A DNA stretch of 64,000 nt from CAWDMC01 sp963803295 (GTDB lineage: Bacteria > Acidobacteriota > Terriglobia > UBA7540), in assembly GCA_963803295.1 (NCBI GenBank), contig CAWDMC010000009.1, forward strand, positions 62,001 to 126,000, written 5' to 3'. Shown one piece after another: positions 55,037 through 64,000 of the stretch. The position numbers and the translations under genes are program-made. The notes beneath the pieces were generated by a model. The model was not told the DNA's origin. It saw only the letters and a list, made by a program, of their open reading frames with translations, and made no database searches. Every line of letters begins with the position of its first letter. Within the stretch, counting starts at the first letter, position 1.

Positions 55037-55398
55037 CGCGTTCCCTCCCTCGTTCCCGATCGCCTCAGTGGTTCGGGCGGTCAGGAAGCAATGAATGAAG
55101 ATATGAGCTTGTGAGCGCAATCTCGCCTCCCTGCTGCGCGCGGATTATTACTTCGTGCCGGGCCGTCGCCTCTCAGGCGATCCGGGTCTCTACCGCCTAG
55201 GTCCCTGCCAGATTGAAGGCAGCTCCCCCTTGTTGCCTGCTGTTCAGTATTTGTGGTGGGCACGCTGTTCTCCTCCCGAGAAACCAAATCTGCTGGGCTT
55301 GGCCGTAAAGTCGTGCCCGAGCTGATTCTGCGCGCACGCCGCCCTCCGAGCCTTGGGATATGCCCAACACCCTCTGTGTGACTCTCGCGAGCGAATGG

Positions 55399-55776
55399 CT
55401 ACTGCAATGAGGGGGGAGAACGAAGTCGGGGTGAAGATTGCGTAACATTCAGGGGTGGACTAACCGTGTCGAGCGGGAAAAGGGCAGAGCTGACAGTACC
55501 AAGCGAAGAATGAGCCGCCGTAGCTGGCATGTAATCTTGCGGGGACGAGCCTCTTGTTCGCACCACCACGACGTGGTTGGACAAATCTGCGGAACTTGGT
55601 TCGCCGATTCGATTTAGTCTAAGGATGCGAAAGGCAAGGTTGCCCGGGGAGAAACGGGAAAAGCTTCTTGCCAGGGCCGATACAGTAAGGAGCCCGGCAA
55701 GGAGAAGGAGTATTGTCGCTGAGGCGAGCCCTGATTTGGTTCCGTTTGATCTTGCGGAATTGTCTGACGTAGACAT
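55399..55776 (-). CDS. possible small membrane or secreted protein
   Basis: An open frame of ~125 residues with one hydrophobic helix (LASATILLLLAGLLTVSALA) and a Ser/Pro-rich remainder. No Shine-Dalgarno and no homologue are recognised. It lies in a decayed region (55037-56350) where no other gene is convincing. It may be spurious. Confidence 0.25.
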   Translation of the reverse strand: MSTSDNSARSNGTKSGLASATILLLLAGLLTVSALARSFSRFSPGNLAFRILRLNRIGEPSSADLSNHVVVVRTRGSSPQDYMPATAAHSSLGTVSSALFPLDTVSPPLNVTQSSPRLRSPPSLQ

Positions 55777-56033
55777 AGGCCGAAACTGGCTGCCGACCGA
55801 GTTTTCCAAAAACCATCATGACTACTCTACGCCGAACCAAGCGATGGGCCGCTTAGCCGCGGTTCGAGAGAAATCTGCTTTCGGCGCCGCAACTTCGATG
55901 CGTCAAGCCTCAACAATCGAGTCGCTAATCGCTTCGGACCCACTTTCGGAGACATCCATTCAGATTCCTGTTAGAGGAGCCGAGTTGTATGGACTTCCAG
56001 CGGGAAATTGTTCCGCGATCTATGGATACCTGC

Positions 56034-56340
56034 CTATGATCCACGGCAGCTTCCTGTATTCGTTTTCATGGGCGGGTTGCCCCGGCGGTCACGTACATCA
56101 TTTGGCCCTGGTTCGATCTGTAGGACGATCGGATCGCCGGGCTTGAGGGCTTCCATCAAGGAGCGCATGCGGTCGAGTGAAATGACTGGCGCGCCGTTCA
56201 AGGCATGGATCACGTCCCCGCTTGTGAGCGGGGTTATCAGCCGCTTCCGTGGCAGCCCACGCGGCCACAACGATGCCGTTCGACAGGTGCAGGCCGGGAA
56301 GGCTCTGGGCGACCTGATCATCAACCCCGAGCCGTCAACC
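56034..56340 (-). pseudogene. relic of an S1C (HtrA-like) protease PDZ domain
   Basis: One frame encodes LGVDDQVAQSLPGLHLSNGI and then VVAAWAATEA; after a frameshift another encodes PLTSGDVIHALNGAPVISLD and RMRSLMEALKPGDPIVLQIE. Together they form the C-terminal PDZ domain of a trypsin-like serine protease. The catalytic domain is absent. At least one frameshift is needed. Confidence 0.6.
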
Positions 56341-56505
56341 TTTGGCCCCTGAAGCGAACAAACAGCGAATACGAGATTGAGCGCAATCTCGCGGCGGGCA
56401 CTGGGCAATCGGTCTGCCGAAGTTGACCAGCCGTCAAGTCGCCGTGACCGGTGGCGCATTCGGTCTTGTAATAGTTTGATACGTCAAAAATGTCTAAACT
56501 TTATC

Positions 56506-56534
56506 TTGACATTATGGCCCTCAAGGTATATTAA
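56506..56534 (+). promoter_or_regulatory. promoter of the TonB-dependent receptor gene
   Basis: TTGACA (56506-56511) and TATTAA (56529-56534, 17-base spacer) or TATATT (56527-56532). The leader is ~135 bases. The AT-rich stretch contrasts with the GC-rich surroundings. Confidence 0.6.
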
Positions 56535-56677
56535 GATCCGTGACTCCGCCACATGTCTCATAAACTGTCCACGGCTACTCTAGGCGTCGGGTGGAAGCTA
56601 CCATGCGGGGTTGCATTGCTGGTCTATTTGTTCTGAACTCAACAACTAAACGGAAGAGCCCAAAAGGGAGGCTAGCC

Positions 56678-59600
56678 ATGAAGCGGACCTCAGTTTTGCA
56701 AGTGGTTGTTGTCATCGGCTTTCTGTTTCTGTTGCCCGCCGCAGTTCGGTCGCAGGTGACCAATGCATCTCTCAGTGGAGTTGTGACAGATCCCACAGGC
56801 GCGGTCGTTCCGAATGTTTCGATGCGGTTGCGAGCCATTGCGACCGGAGCGACCATGACATTCACCGCTGGGGGCGATGGCAACTATGCTTTCCCCAACT
56901 TGCTTCCTGGAATTTACGAACTCAGAGCTTCTGCCCCAGGTTTTCGCGACTACGTGCAGTCGGGCATAAAACTCAGCATCATGGAAGCCGGGCACCTTGA
57001 TGTGAAGCTTGAGCTGGGCACGGCCGTACAAACGGTGGAAATAAGTGCTAGCGCCTCTCCTTTGAATTTCGAAAACGCCGTCCAGGAAGGTGGTGTGACT
57101 CCCGACACCCTTCAGCGCCTTCCGCTTGTTCTGGGTCAAATTAATCGCAACATCGCGTCATTTGTGGTCCTTCTCCCCGGCGTCACCACTAGTGGAGGCG
57201 ACAACCGGAGCGGGTTCGATACCCGGATTAACGGCGGGCAGTTGGAGCAAGACGAAGCCATTCTTGACGGAATTACCATGCAAGAAGGTTTGGACAGCGC
57301 CGATGGGTTATTGGTGACGACCGCTGACCATCCGATGACTCCAGAGATGGTCTCCGAGTTCAAGGAAATCACGTCGAACTATCAGCCCCAGTATGGGACG
57401 ACGACTTCCGGCGTCCTCGTCGCCGTCACAAAATCAGGCACAAACCAATTTCACGGTTCGTTGTTTGAGTATTTGCGCAACACCGCCCTGGACGCCCGTT
57501 CGTGGCACGACGTTGACCGTTCCGTAAACAAGCAGAATGATTTCGGCGGCAACGTTGGCGGGCCCCTCAACTTCATTCCAGGATTGCGGCACCTCACGTG
57601 GAACGGCCGCAAGAAAACGTTCTTCTTTGTCAACTATGAAGGATACCGAAGTACCGGAGGGACCCAAGCTAACATCTTGACTGTCCCCACCATGCAGGAA
57701 AGGCTGGGCGATTTCAGTGACTGGAAGGACACAAGTGGAAATCTGATTCCCATCTACGATCCTAATACCACCCGGCCCAATCCGAATTACAATCCCGGGC
57801 AGGCCGTCGGTCCCACCAACCTCCCCTACCTTCGGGACCAGTTTATGGGATGCAATGGCACTACGCCGAACGTCATTTGTCCAACCGATCCGCGCCTAAC
57901 AAATTCTCTAGCCCCAAAATGGCTCCAGTTTGTGCCAAAGCCCACCTACAATCAGATATTGAACAACTACAATTCTCCTACGCCGATCTCCCAGTTCGCT
58001 GCCAGGGACAGTACTTTAATAGACGTCCGGGTGGATCACTACGTGGGCGATAAAGATCATTTTGCCGTGACCGTTCATTACTTTGGGTCTTACGGGGGAT
58101 TGCGCACGCTATTTCCATTGCAGATCGACAACCAGGGTTACCGGGAGCCCAACGACGGCTTTTATGACCGTTTCAACTATGATCACACATTTCGCCCGAA
58201 TCTGCTCAACAACTTCAACTTGGGATGGAACGATTTTCACTCGTTTTGGCACTCCAACGACCATAGCTTTGCGAGCGTTATGCCCCAAATCCCTGGTGTG
58301 ATGGATCATCTAGACCCGCCGGTACTGAACTTTGACCACTATACAAACTACGGGGCAAACTCGTGGGGCGGGGACATACGTCCTACCTACGTTGCGAACG
58401 ACATGATGTCGTGGGTAAAGGGCAAGCACACCTTCAAGTTCGGCGCGGAATGGCGAGGTCAGGGATTGAACAACTGGGGCTATCCCAACCACTCCGGTAC
58501 TTTCAATTTCAGCGATCTGAATACTGGCTTACTGGGCATCCAAAGCGGCAATGCCATGGCCAGCTTTCTCCTGGGCGGTGTTTCCATTGGAAGCACGCAG
58601 CTCACTACCGTCACACACGTTTATGCTCGGGCCAAGTACTATGGCTTGCACTTTGGAGACACATTCAAGGCCACACGCAAGCTGACTATCGATTACGGAT
58701 TGCGCTGGGATCTTGATATGCCCCCTCACGAGAAATATGACAATTATTCGTTCCTTGACTGGGATGGCGCGAATCCCACTGCCGGCAATAGGCCGGGTCA
58801 GCTGGTGTTTTCAGGCAATAAGTGGGGCGCTGCCAGTGCCGGAACGCAATATCCCGAAAGTGTCGATTACAAGGGTTTTGGTCCACGCCTCGGCATCGCC
58901 TACGCCGCAACTGACAAGACCGTTGTTCGCGCCGGTTACGCCATAGTCAGGGCGAAGCTCTTCTATGGGGGGTATAGCGGCGGAGTCGTTTCGGGCCAAG
59001 ACGGATTCAACAGAAACGTAGTGTTTAGCAGTACCGATGGCGGCATAACCCCGGCTTTTCTCCTGCAGAACGGCTTGCCAACGAATTATCAGCAGCCGCC
59101 CTACATCGACACCGGTGTCGATAATGGCACCGGAGTGAGTTACAACTCGACCAGAGATCCCACCTCCGGCCGGCTCCCTTATTCGATGATGTGGAACCTG
59201 ACGGTCTCACACCAATTTACTCCTAACTCCTACGTAGATGTTGCCTACGTGGCGAATAAGGGGACCCACCTGCTCTCGCGACTTGCTGCGGCCAACACGC
59301 TGAATCCCAGCTTGCTGTCTATGGGTTCAAAACTCTATGACCAGTTCACGCCCGGACAGACGAGTTTAGATGGCGTGCAGATCCCGTACGCCGGCTGGGT
59401 GGAACAGATGACGAGTTGTCCTGCCAGCGTGGCGCAGGCGCTCCTCCCCTATCCCCAATACTGCGGTAGTCTTCAGAGCGAGAATGAGCAGGTAGGCAGC
59501 TCGAACTATCAATCGTTGCAGGTAAAGGCGGAAAGGCGATTCAACCGTGGACTGTGGTTCATGGCGTCCTATACGAATGAGAAATGGATTACCAATACCC

Positions 59601-60265
59601 AAGACGTCCAGGGCTGGGGCGCTAAAGCGGTCTCACCTTTCACCAGGCAGCGCATGAAATCCATAGCGCTTAGTGACATTCCACAAACCCTTTCCGTGGC
59701 GTTCACTTACGAAATTCCATTCGGCAGAGGGCAGCGTTTCCTGAACACCGGGGGTGTGGTCAATAAGTTGCTCGGGGGATGGCAGGCATCAAGCATATTT
59801 CGAATCAACTCGGGTGCCCCACTTCCTATCTACTCGAGCCTCTGCAACGTGCCTAGCCAGTTCGGCGCGGCATGTTTTCCCGGCGTCATTCCAGGCGCTA
59901 ACCCACTAGCCCAGACCGGCGGATTTGATCCGAACAAGCCACTCTTCAACAAAGCCGCCTTTGAATCGCCGACGGGCTTCAATTTCTATACGGGCCAAGG
60001 CGATCCCATAGGACATTTGCGAACGAGGGCCTATCGCAACAACGATATAACCTTGGAAAAAACGACCAGTGTCACGGAACGGATCCAATTTAAATTCTAC
60101 GCACAGTTCTTCAACGCGTGGAACTGGCACAGCTTCACTGCCGGAACGATCATTGGACCGGGGAGCCCCTTTTACACCGATGTGAATAGCCCAAACTTTG
60201 GCGATATCACCGGGGTAACCACATTTCCGCGGAACATTCAATTTGGTGCCAGATTCATGTTCTGA
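56678..60265 (+). CDS. Oar-like TonB-dependent receptor with N-terminal carboxypeptidase-regulatory domain
   Basis: 1195 residues. AAGGGAG lies 7 bases before ATG 56678; a frame extension to 56591 lacks one. A signal peptide (LQVVVVIGFLFLLPAAVRSQ) precedes a CarboxypepD_reg/CNA-B domain (LSGVVTDPTGAVVPNVSMRL). A plug-like domain follows with NGGQLEQDEAILDGI, then a large beta-barrel ending FPRNIQFGARFMF with the terminal aromatic residue. Such receptors are greatly expanded in acidobacteria and are thought to import glycans or peptides. Substrate is unknown. The TPR gene follows after ~95 bases. Confidence 0.93.
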   Translation: MKRTSVLQVVVVIGFLFLLPAAVRSQVTNASLSGVVTDPTGAVVPNVSMRLRAIATGATMTFTAGGDGNYAFPNLLPGIYELRASAPGFRDYVQSGIKLSIMEAGHLDVKLELGTAVQTVEISASASPLNFENAVQEGGVTPDTLQRLPLVLGQINRNIASFVVLLPGVTTSGGDNRSGFDTRINGGQLEQDEAILDGITMQEGLDSADGLLVTTADHPMTPEMVSEFKEITSNYQPQYGTTTSGVLVAVTKSGTNQFHGSLFEYLRNTALDARSWHDVDRSVNKQNDFGGNVGGPLNFIPGLRHLTWNGRKKTFFFVNYEGYRSTGGTQANILTVPTMQERLGDFSDWKDTSGNLIPIYDPNTTRPNPNYNPGQAVGPTNLPYLRDQFMGCNGTTPNVICPTDPRLTNSLAPKWLQFVPKPTYNQILNNYNSPTPISQFAARDSTLIDVRVDHYVGDKDHFAVTVHYFGSYGGLRTLFPLQIDNQGYREPNDGFYDRFNYDHTFRPNLLNNFNLGWNDFHSFWHSNDHSFASVMPQIPGVMDHLDPPVLNFDHYTNYGANSWGGDIRPTYVANDMMSWVKGKHTFKFGAEWRGQGLNNWGYPNHSGTFNFSDLNTGLLGIQSGNAMASFLLGGVSIGSTQLTTVTHVYARAKYYGLHFGDTFKATRKLTIDYGLRWDLDMPPHEKYDNYSFLDWDGANPTAGNRPGQLVFSGNKWGAASAGTQYPESVDYKGFGPRLGIAYAATDKTVVRAGYAIVRAKLFYGGYSGGVVSGQDGFNRNVVFSSTDGGITPAFLLQNGLPTNYQQPPYIDTGVDNGTGVSYNSTRDPTSGRLPYSMMWNLTVSHQFTPNSYVDVAYVANKGTHLLSRLAAANTLNPSLLSMGSKLYDQFTPGQTSLDGVQIPYAGWVEQMTSCPASVAQALLPYPQYCGSLQSENEQVGSSNYQSLQVKAERRFNRGLWFMASYTNEKWITNTQDVQGWGAKAVSPFTRQRMKSIALSDIPQTLSVAFTYEIPFGRGQRFLNTGGVVNKLLGGWQASSIFRINSGAPLPIYSSLCNVPSQFGAACFPGVIPGANPLAQTGGFDPNKPLFNKAAFESPTGFNFYTGQGDPIGHLRTRAYRNNDITLEKTTSVTERIQFKFYAQFFNAWNWHSFTAGTIIGPGSPFYTDVNSPNFGDITGVTTFPRNIQFGARFMF

Positions 60266-60360
60266 ATATGGCGGTAGGGCCGCGTCTCACTGGCGCTGTG
60301 CCATAGGTGGTAGGGCTGGCGTATGTGGCTTGGGCAACCTGGTGCCATGGGGACAATTCG

Positions 60361-61986
60361 GTGAGTTTCCAATCTGCGACTGACTTCCCTAGATGGAAGT
60401 TCCTCCGTTGTTTTCTATGGCGAAGGCGAAAGCATTTGTCGGTCTGGCTAGTTACCGTTTACCTAGTCACCGCCTGCGCCGTCTCTGCACAAAAATCCGA
60501 TGAAACAGTTAGCCGGATCCAGGGACTGGTTCAAAAGGGGAAACTCGACACTGCTCGTGAGGAAGTGGCGAAAGCAATCAAATCTGCTCCTAACGATGCA
60601 AGCCTGTACAATCTCCAGGGAGTTGTGTTAGCACAGCAGGCGGATGTCTCGGGAGCCGAGAAGAGTTTCAAGAGTGCAATCAGACTCGATCCGCATTCCT
60701 ACAGTATCTATCTCAACCTCGGCCACCTTTACCAGGAGGCGTCCAAGGCGGATCCTCTCACTCGGAGCAAAGCGCTCGACGCGTATGCGAGCCTGTTGAG
60801 GCTTGATCCCGGCAACGCGCAAGCAAACTATCAGGCCGCTGTCTTGCTGCTTGAAAAAGGCGCCTTCCAGAGTTCGCTCGATCATCTGCTGCGGCTCCCA
60901 GCGCCAGACCAACAGCGCGCTCCGGTGCTATCGGTCCTCTGCAGAGATCTCGCAGGAAAAGGAGATCAACTCCGGGCGGAAGAAACCGCGAATCGGCTCT
61001 TGCAGAGTTCCGATCTCACGGAAACAGATGCTCTTTCCATCCTGCCCGTATTGGCAAAGGCAAAGAAGAACCGGGTGTTAACGATTACTTTGTTAGAGGG
61101 ATTGCAAGCTAGGGGACTTGCGGGCTTCCCTTCTCTCCAGGCGCTTGGCCTGGCCTATAAGGAAGAGGGCAAACTCGATGTGGCTCGATCCACCCTGGAG
61201 AAGGCGGCGGAACTCCGGCCCAATTCAGTTCCCGCCCTCATCAGCCTCGCACAGATTGCCTATCAGCAGCACGACCATGACGGTGCTTTGGGGTATCTCG
61301 CTCACGCCCGTGACCTGGACCCGCAAAACGGCGACATTCATTTCTTTTGGGGAGTGATTTGCGTCGAGCAAAAGCTAACGCTAGAGGCTTACGGGGCACT
61401 GAAAAAGGCCGTGAGCCTCGAACCGGAGAATGCCTACTTCAACTACGCTTTTGGTGCCATAGCCATTCAAACCGATAATGCTCGGGAATCCGTCCCCTAC
61501 TTGCAAAAATACTGTGAGCTGCGTCCCCAGGATCCACGAGGCCGGCTGGCTCTGGGAGTGGCTTATTTCAGCACAGGCGAGAACGAGAAGGCCCAACAGG
61601 TGATGTCAACCGCTGCCCAGTATCCGGAAACCGCGGCAACTGCTCATTATTACCTGGGACGAATCGCCAATCAGAAAGGAGACTTTTCCGCGGCGGTCGG
61701 CGAGCTGCAATCGGCATTGCAGGCCTCTCCAAACTACGCCGATGCTTACGCGGAAATGGGCCTTCTTCACCTGAAGCAGAAGGAGTATCGCCAGGCTGAG
61801 GAGGCTTTCCAAAGGGCTTTGAAGGTAGACCCCGGCCACTATACCGCTAACCTCGACTTAATGATGTTGTATCAGCGGACCAAAGATCCGCGAGCCGAAG
61901 CTCAGGCAAAACGACTTGACAAGGTCAAGGAGGAACACATCCACAGGACCGAGGAATCCTTGTGGACGATCAAGGTCCAACCTTAA
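60361..61986 (+). CDS. secreted tetratricopeptide-repeat protein
   Basis: About 541 residues from GTG 60361 (GGGGA 7 bases upstream); GTG 60307 in frame is an alternative. A signal peptide with RRRK and LSVWLVTVYLVTACAVSAQ is followed by roughly 12 TPR units (DASLYNLQGVVLAQQADVSG; PNYADAYAEMGLLHLKQKEY; DPGHYTANLDLMMLYQRTKD). It probably is a periplasmic scaffold. Acidobacterial TonB receptors are commonly followed by such TPR proteins, which suggests a shared uptake function. Confidence 0.85.
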   Translation: MSFQSATDFPRWKFLRCFLWRRRKHLSVWLVTVYLVTACAVSAQKSDETVSRIQGLVQKGKLDTAREEVAKAIKSAPNDASLYNLQGVVLAQQADVSGAEKSFKSAIRLDPHSYSIYLNLGHLYQEASKADPLTRSKALDAYASLLRLDPGNAQANYQAAVLLLEKGAFQSSLDHLLRLPAPDQQRAPVLSVLCRDLAGKGDQLRAEETANRLLQSSDLTETDALSILPVLAKAKKNRVLTITLLEGLQARGLAGFPSLQALGLAYKEEGKLDVARSTLEKAAELRPNSVPALISLAQIAYQQHDHDGALGYLAHARDLDPQNGDIHFFWGVICVEQKLTLEAYGALKKAVSLEPENAYFNYAFGAIAIQTDNARESVPYLQKYCELRPQDPRGRLALGVAYFSTGENEKAQQVMSTAAQYPETAATAHYYLGRIANQKGDFSAAVGELQSALQASPNYADAYAEMGLLHLKQKEYRQAEEAFQRALKVDPGHYTANLDLMMLYQRTKDPRAEAQAKRLDKVKEEHIHRTEESLWTIKVQP

Positions 61987-62040
61987 TACATGCGCTCGAC
62001 CCTTCATACGCCGAGCCCCACTATATTTTGAGCTCAACCT

Positions 62041-62361
62041 AGGCAAACAACTTGACCGCGGGCTGAGCTTGCACCAACTCGCGGGGCTGGTTCAGGCATT
62101 GTACATGATTGTGCCTGGGTCGACCCTCAATGCGTAGTATATGGTCGCGACGAGCTTGGCGGGATGGATGGGATTCTCTTTGGGAGACGAGTCCGTCTCG
62201 TCGGACTTGCCGTGGACCTCTCCGGCTCGCATGCCGGCGCCGGCCACAAGGGCCGTGTAGCAATAAGGCCAGTGGTCACGGCCGTCCGGGCTATTCATGT
62301 TTCCGGAGGTGCTGACTCCAAGCCGCGGCGAGCGCCCAAATTCCCCGGTGGCAACGGATCA
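62041..62361 (-). pseudogene. relic of a DUF1501 (sulfatase-like) protein C-terminus
   Basis: The frame encodes GEFGRSPRLGVSTSGN, then GRDHWPYCYTALVAGAGMRA and ENPIHPAKLVATIYYALRVD, the conserved end of DUF1501 proteins. A frameshift near 62108 leads to the normal terminal region (QPRELVQAQPAVKLFA). The upstream part is missing behind a TGA. The family is typical of planctomycetes and acidobacteria. Confidence 0.7.
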
Positions 62362-62390
62362 ACGCGGAGAATCCGCAACAAGACTCTCAC

Positions 62391-63040
62391 TCGGTTACAG
62401 TCGGCACGCTCATTGACCGATTCATGAAAGAGTACACGCCGAAGCACTGCCGGGAGAAGACGAAACGGAACTACCGAAGCCTGTTCGAGAATAACATCCG
62501 TCCTAAGTCGGCTGCCGAGCTTGTTCAGAACGTCAAGACTATGGCTGTCGAGGACTGGCTTGAAAACTTACCCACATTCCCGGCAGGTGAAGTCTCACGT
62601 GAAAACCCTGATGCGAACGCTCTATCAGGCGGCGCTTCGATGGGGAGATGACAGACCGCAACCCGATTGACCTGGTACGCCAGTCGAGGAAGCGGCTGAA
62701 AAATTCCTCGCGTCCTTAGTCCGACAGAATTCAAGGCGCTACTCGCCAATCTCAAAGATCCTTACCGGACGATAGTGCTAACCGTGGGCCTGCGTGGGCC
62801 TGCGCGCGTGTGAACTTCTGGCTGCTACACTACAGTGGGGCGACCTCGATTTTTGACAGCCTCACCGTCAGGATTCAGCGGAGCATTCGAGGGAGAGGTT
62901 AATGAAACCAAAACAGAGCCTCGGAGAGCACATTGCCGTTAGACTGGGGCTTATCCGAGGCTCTTCGGTCGCACAGGGGCCGGTCTGCTTACGTGTCGTA
63001 CGAAACTGTACTTGCCTGGAAACCTCTTTCGACCGTAAGC
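62391..63040 (+). pseudogene. relic of a tyrosine recombinase (integrase)
   Basis: Fragments in several frames match an integrase in order. The SAM-like N-terminal domain reads REKTKRNYRSLFENNIRPK; next come KSHVKTLMRTLYQAALRWG, a core region with FKALLANLKDPYRTIVLTV then GLRACELLAA-like residues, and an end reading LSEALRSHRGR. At least three frameshifts and stops are needed. The relic ends ~13 bases before tRNA-Val, so an old element was probably integrated there. Confidence 0.7.
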
Positions 63041-63052
63041 TCTTGAAACAAA

Positions 63053-63129
63053 TGGTGGGCGGTATCCGGCTCGAACGGATGACCTTCTGCTTGTAAGGCA
63101 GACGCTCTAACCGACTGAGCTAACCGCCC
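63053..63129 (-). tRNA. tRNA-Val (anticodon UAC)
   Basis: 77 bases including encoded CCA (63053-63055 on the plus strand as TGG). Acceptor stem GGGCGGT/ACCGCCC is a perfect 7 bp. The D-arm begins TTAGCTCAGTCGGTTAGAG. The anticodon arm is TCTGC-CTTACAA-GCAGA, anticodon TAC. The T-arm ATCCG-TTCGAGC-CGGAT is perfect. Confidence 0.96.
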
Positions 63130-63211
63130 GGCTGCTGCGCACAGTTGAAGTCCGACAGCGCAAAGGAGAGCATTCATTACCTCGTCGCGGTGGCGAACAA
63201 GGACGCCAACC

Positions 63212-63241
63212 TTGACACCTTAAAACCCGAAACTATAGACT
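63212..63241 (+). promoter_or_regulatory. promoter of the DUF507 genes
   Basis: TTGACA (63212-63217), then TATAGA (63234-63239, 16-base spacer) or TAGACT (63236-63241, 18-base spacer). AAGGAG at 63260-63265 is 12 bases before the ATG, rather far for a ribosome site. Confidence 0.6.
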
Positions 63242-63277
63242 ATAATAGGTTCGAACGTCAAGGAGATAGGCGATTAA

Positions 63278-63556
63278 ATGCACCTTCCCCGAGAATATGT
63301 GGCTTATATGGCCAAGCAGCTCTTGAAGCGTCTCAGCTCCGCGAAGTTGATCGAATACGAGCAGCCTGATTACGTTTCGGAGGTGATGAACCAGGTGATG
63401 CTTGACGAGTTGACTGTTGAGGCACGTCTTGACGACGAGGTTCGTAAAATCCTTGAGGAGCACGATTCGGAAATGAAAGAGATGGGGGCTTCCTATGAGG
63501 AGATGTTCCGTAAGGTAAAGAAACAACTCGTTCGAGACCGAAAGGTGGTTCTTTAA
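63278..63556 (+). CDS. DUF507 family protein, first copy
   Basis: 92 residues. MHLPREYVAYMAKQLLKRLS, LDELTVEARLDDEVRKILEE and FRKVKKQLVRDRKVVL match DUF507, a small helical family of unknown function that usually occurs as two adjacent copies. Cytoplasmic. The second copy follows after 41 bases. Confidence 0.85.
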   Translation: MHLPREYVAYMAKQLLKRLSSAKLIEYEQPDYVSEVMNQVMLDELTVEARLDDEVRKILEEHDSEMKEMGASYEEMFRKVKKQLVRDRKVVL

Positions 63557-63597
63557 GGGCGGGCGTCTCGCGGCCTGCGATAACGGACAGACTGACT

Positions 63598-63909
63598 ATG
63601 AAGCTTTCCCACGAAAAAATTACCGAACTCTCCCACCGCGTTATAGCAGCCATCTTGGCCTTGGACGAGGTGGAGATCTTTGACGAGCCCAACAACATTC
63701 GGCTGGAGGTGGTGAAACTCCTTAACGATCTGATGGGAGAAGAAAAGAAGATCGAAGCCACCGTACGCCAGCACATTACCTCTCAGAAGCGTACGATTCC
63801 TGAAGGAAGCGCCGAGTGGGACATTCTCTTCAGAAAGTACTATTCGGACGAGCTTCGCAAGCTGGGGATAACTCTGGGCGAACATCAACCCGCCAGTCCC
63901 AACCGCTAG
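63598..63909 (+). CDS. DUF507 family protein, second copy
   Basis: 103 residues. KLSHEKITELSHRVIAAILA, VEIFDEPNNIRLEVVKLLND and a C-terminal YYSDELRKLGI stretch match DUF507. It is paralogous to the preceding gene, with the same helical layout, and probably forms a heterodimer with it. A CCGTG/CACGG hairpin follows its stop (63916-63931). The remaining bases to the window end show no gene. Confidence 0.85.
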   Translation: MKLSHEKITELSHRVIAAILALDEVEIFDEPNNIRLEVVKLLNDLMGEEKKIEATVRQHITSQKRTIPEGSAEWDILFRKYYSDELRKLGITLGEHQPASPNR

Positions 63910-64000
63910 CCGGGACCGTGGCTGTACACGGCCCTCGCGAGGACGCTTATTCGCTGCTACAAATGTGCTGTAACAAATGTAAAGAGCAGCCCGGTTGAAG

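Overview
The window reads as chromosomal DNA of an acidobacterium (Terriglobia/'Acidoferrum'/Koribacter-like). This is an inference. It rests on high GC, a very large TonB-dependent receptor with an N-terminal carboxypeptidase-regulatory domain, paired DUF507 genes, DUF1015, a rpsA-HU-HIT block, a DUF1501 relic, and many short palindromic intergenic repeats. There is no rRNA operon and no CRISPR array. One intact tRNA (Val-UAC) and one decayed Thr-type tRNA are present.

Layout. 1-3.6 kb: end of mtnA, a secreted GH127 arabinofuranosidase-like enzyme and a decayed cupin gene. 3.8-14.5 kb: a one-strand cluster encoding an SPFH/zinc-ribbon protein, an AdoMet decarboxylase (SpeD), two DUF4178 proteins, a small membrane protein, DUF350, a membrane-embedded spermidine-synthase-like protein and a Tat-type FAD amine-oxidase-like protein. 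A ribbon-helix-helix gene and an McrB/McrC restriction pair sit in the middle of it. 14.5-20 kb: hydrogenase maturation genes hypF (frameshifted), hypC, hypD and hypE, with no hydrogenase structural genes in view. 20-35 kb: housekeeping genes, including aminotransferases, an EVE protein, serA with a class V aminotransferase, gpmA, HIT, HU, rpsA, a STAS protein and DUF1015. 35-37 kb: gph and a secreted HEAT-like protein. 37.6-46.8 kb: a sugar locus with a GH51 arabinofuranosidase, a Na+/solute symporter split by an IS, a zinc alcohol dehydrogenase, an FGGY kinase and a divergent LacI regulator. 47.4-53 kb: metK-ahcY and tldD-tldE. 53.3-55 kb: a pirin and an RsbR-N-like protein. 55-56.5 kb and 62-63 kb: decayed DNA with relics of a PDZ protease, a DUF1501 protein and a tyrosine recombinase next to tRNA-Val. 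56.7-62 kb: an Oar-like TonB receptor and a TPR protein. The end holds two DUF507 genes.

How the genes may work together. SpeD makes decarboxylated AdoMet, the aminopropyl donor, and the membrane SpeE-like protein could use it. The FAD protein could oxidise the amine product outside the membrane, while the SPFH, DUF350 and DUF4178 proteins suggest a membrane-surface or stress role. This polyamine-membrane cluster interrupted by McrBC is the best candidate for a little-described system here. The sugar locus is a plausible arabinose/pentose-polyol pathway under LacI control: a 14-base motif recurs, inverted, upstream of the GH51 gene and beside the kinase gene.

Sequence-level oddities include single-base frameshifts in the SpeE-like gene and in hypF, an IS insertion whose removal restores the symporter frame exactly with a 4-bp duplication, a palindromic repeat carried in frame inside hypF, and several genes whose -10 box lies 6 nt from the start codon, suggesting leaderless mRNAs.
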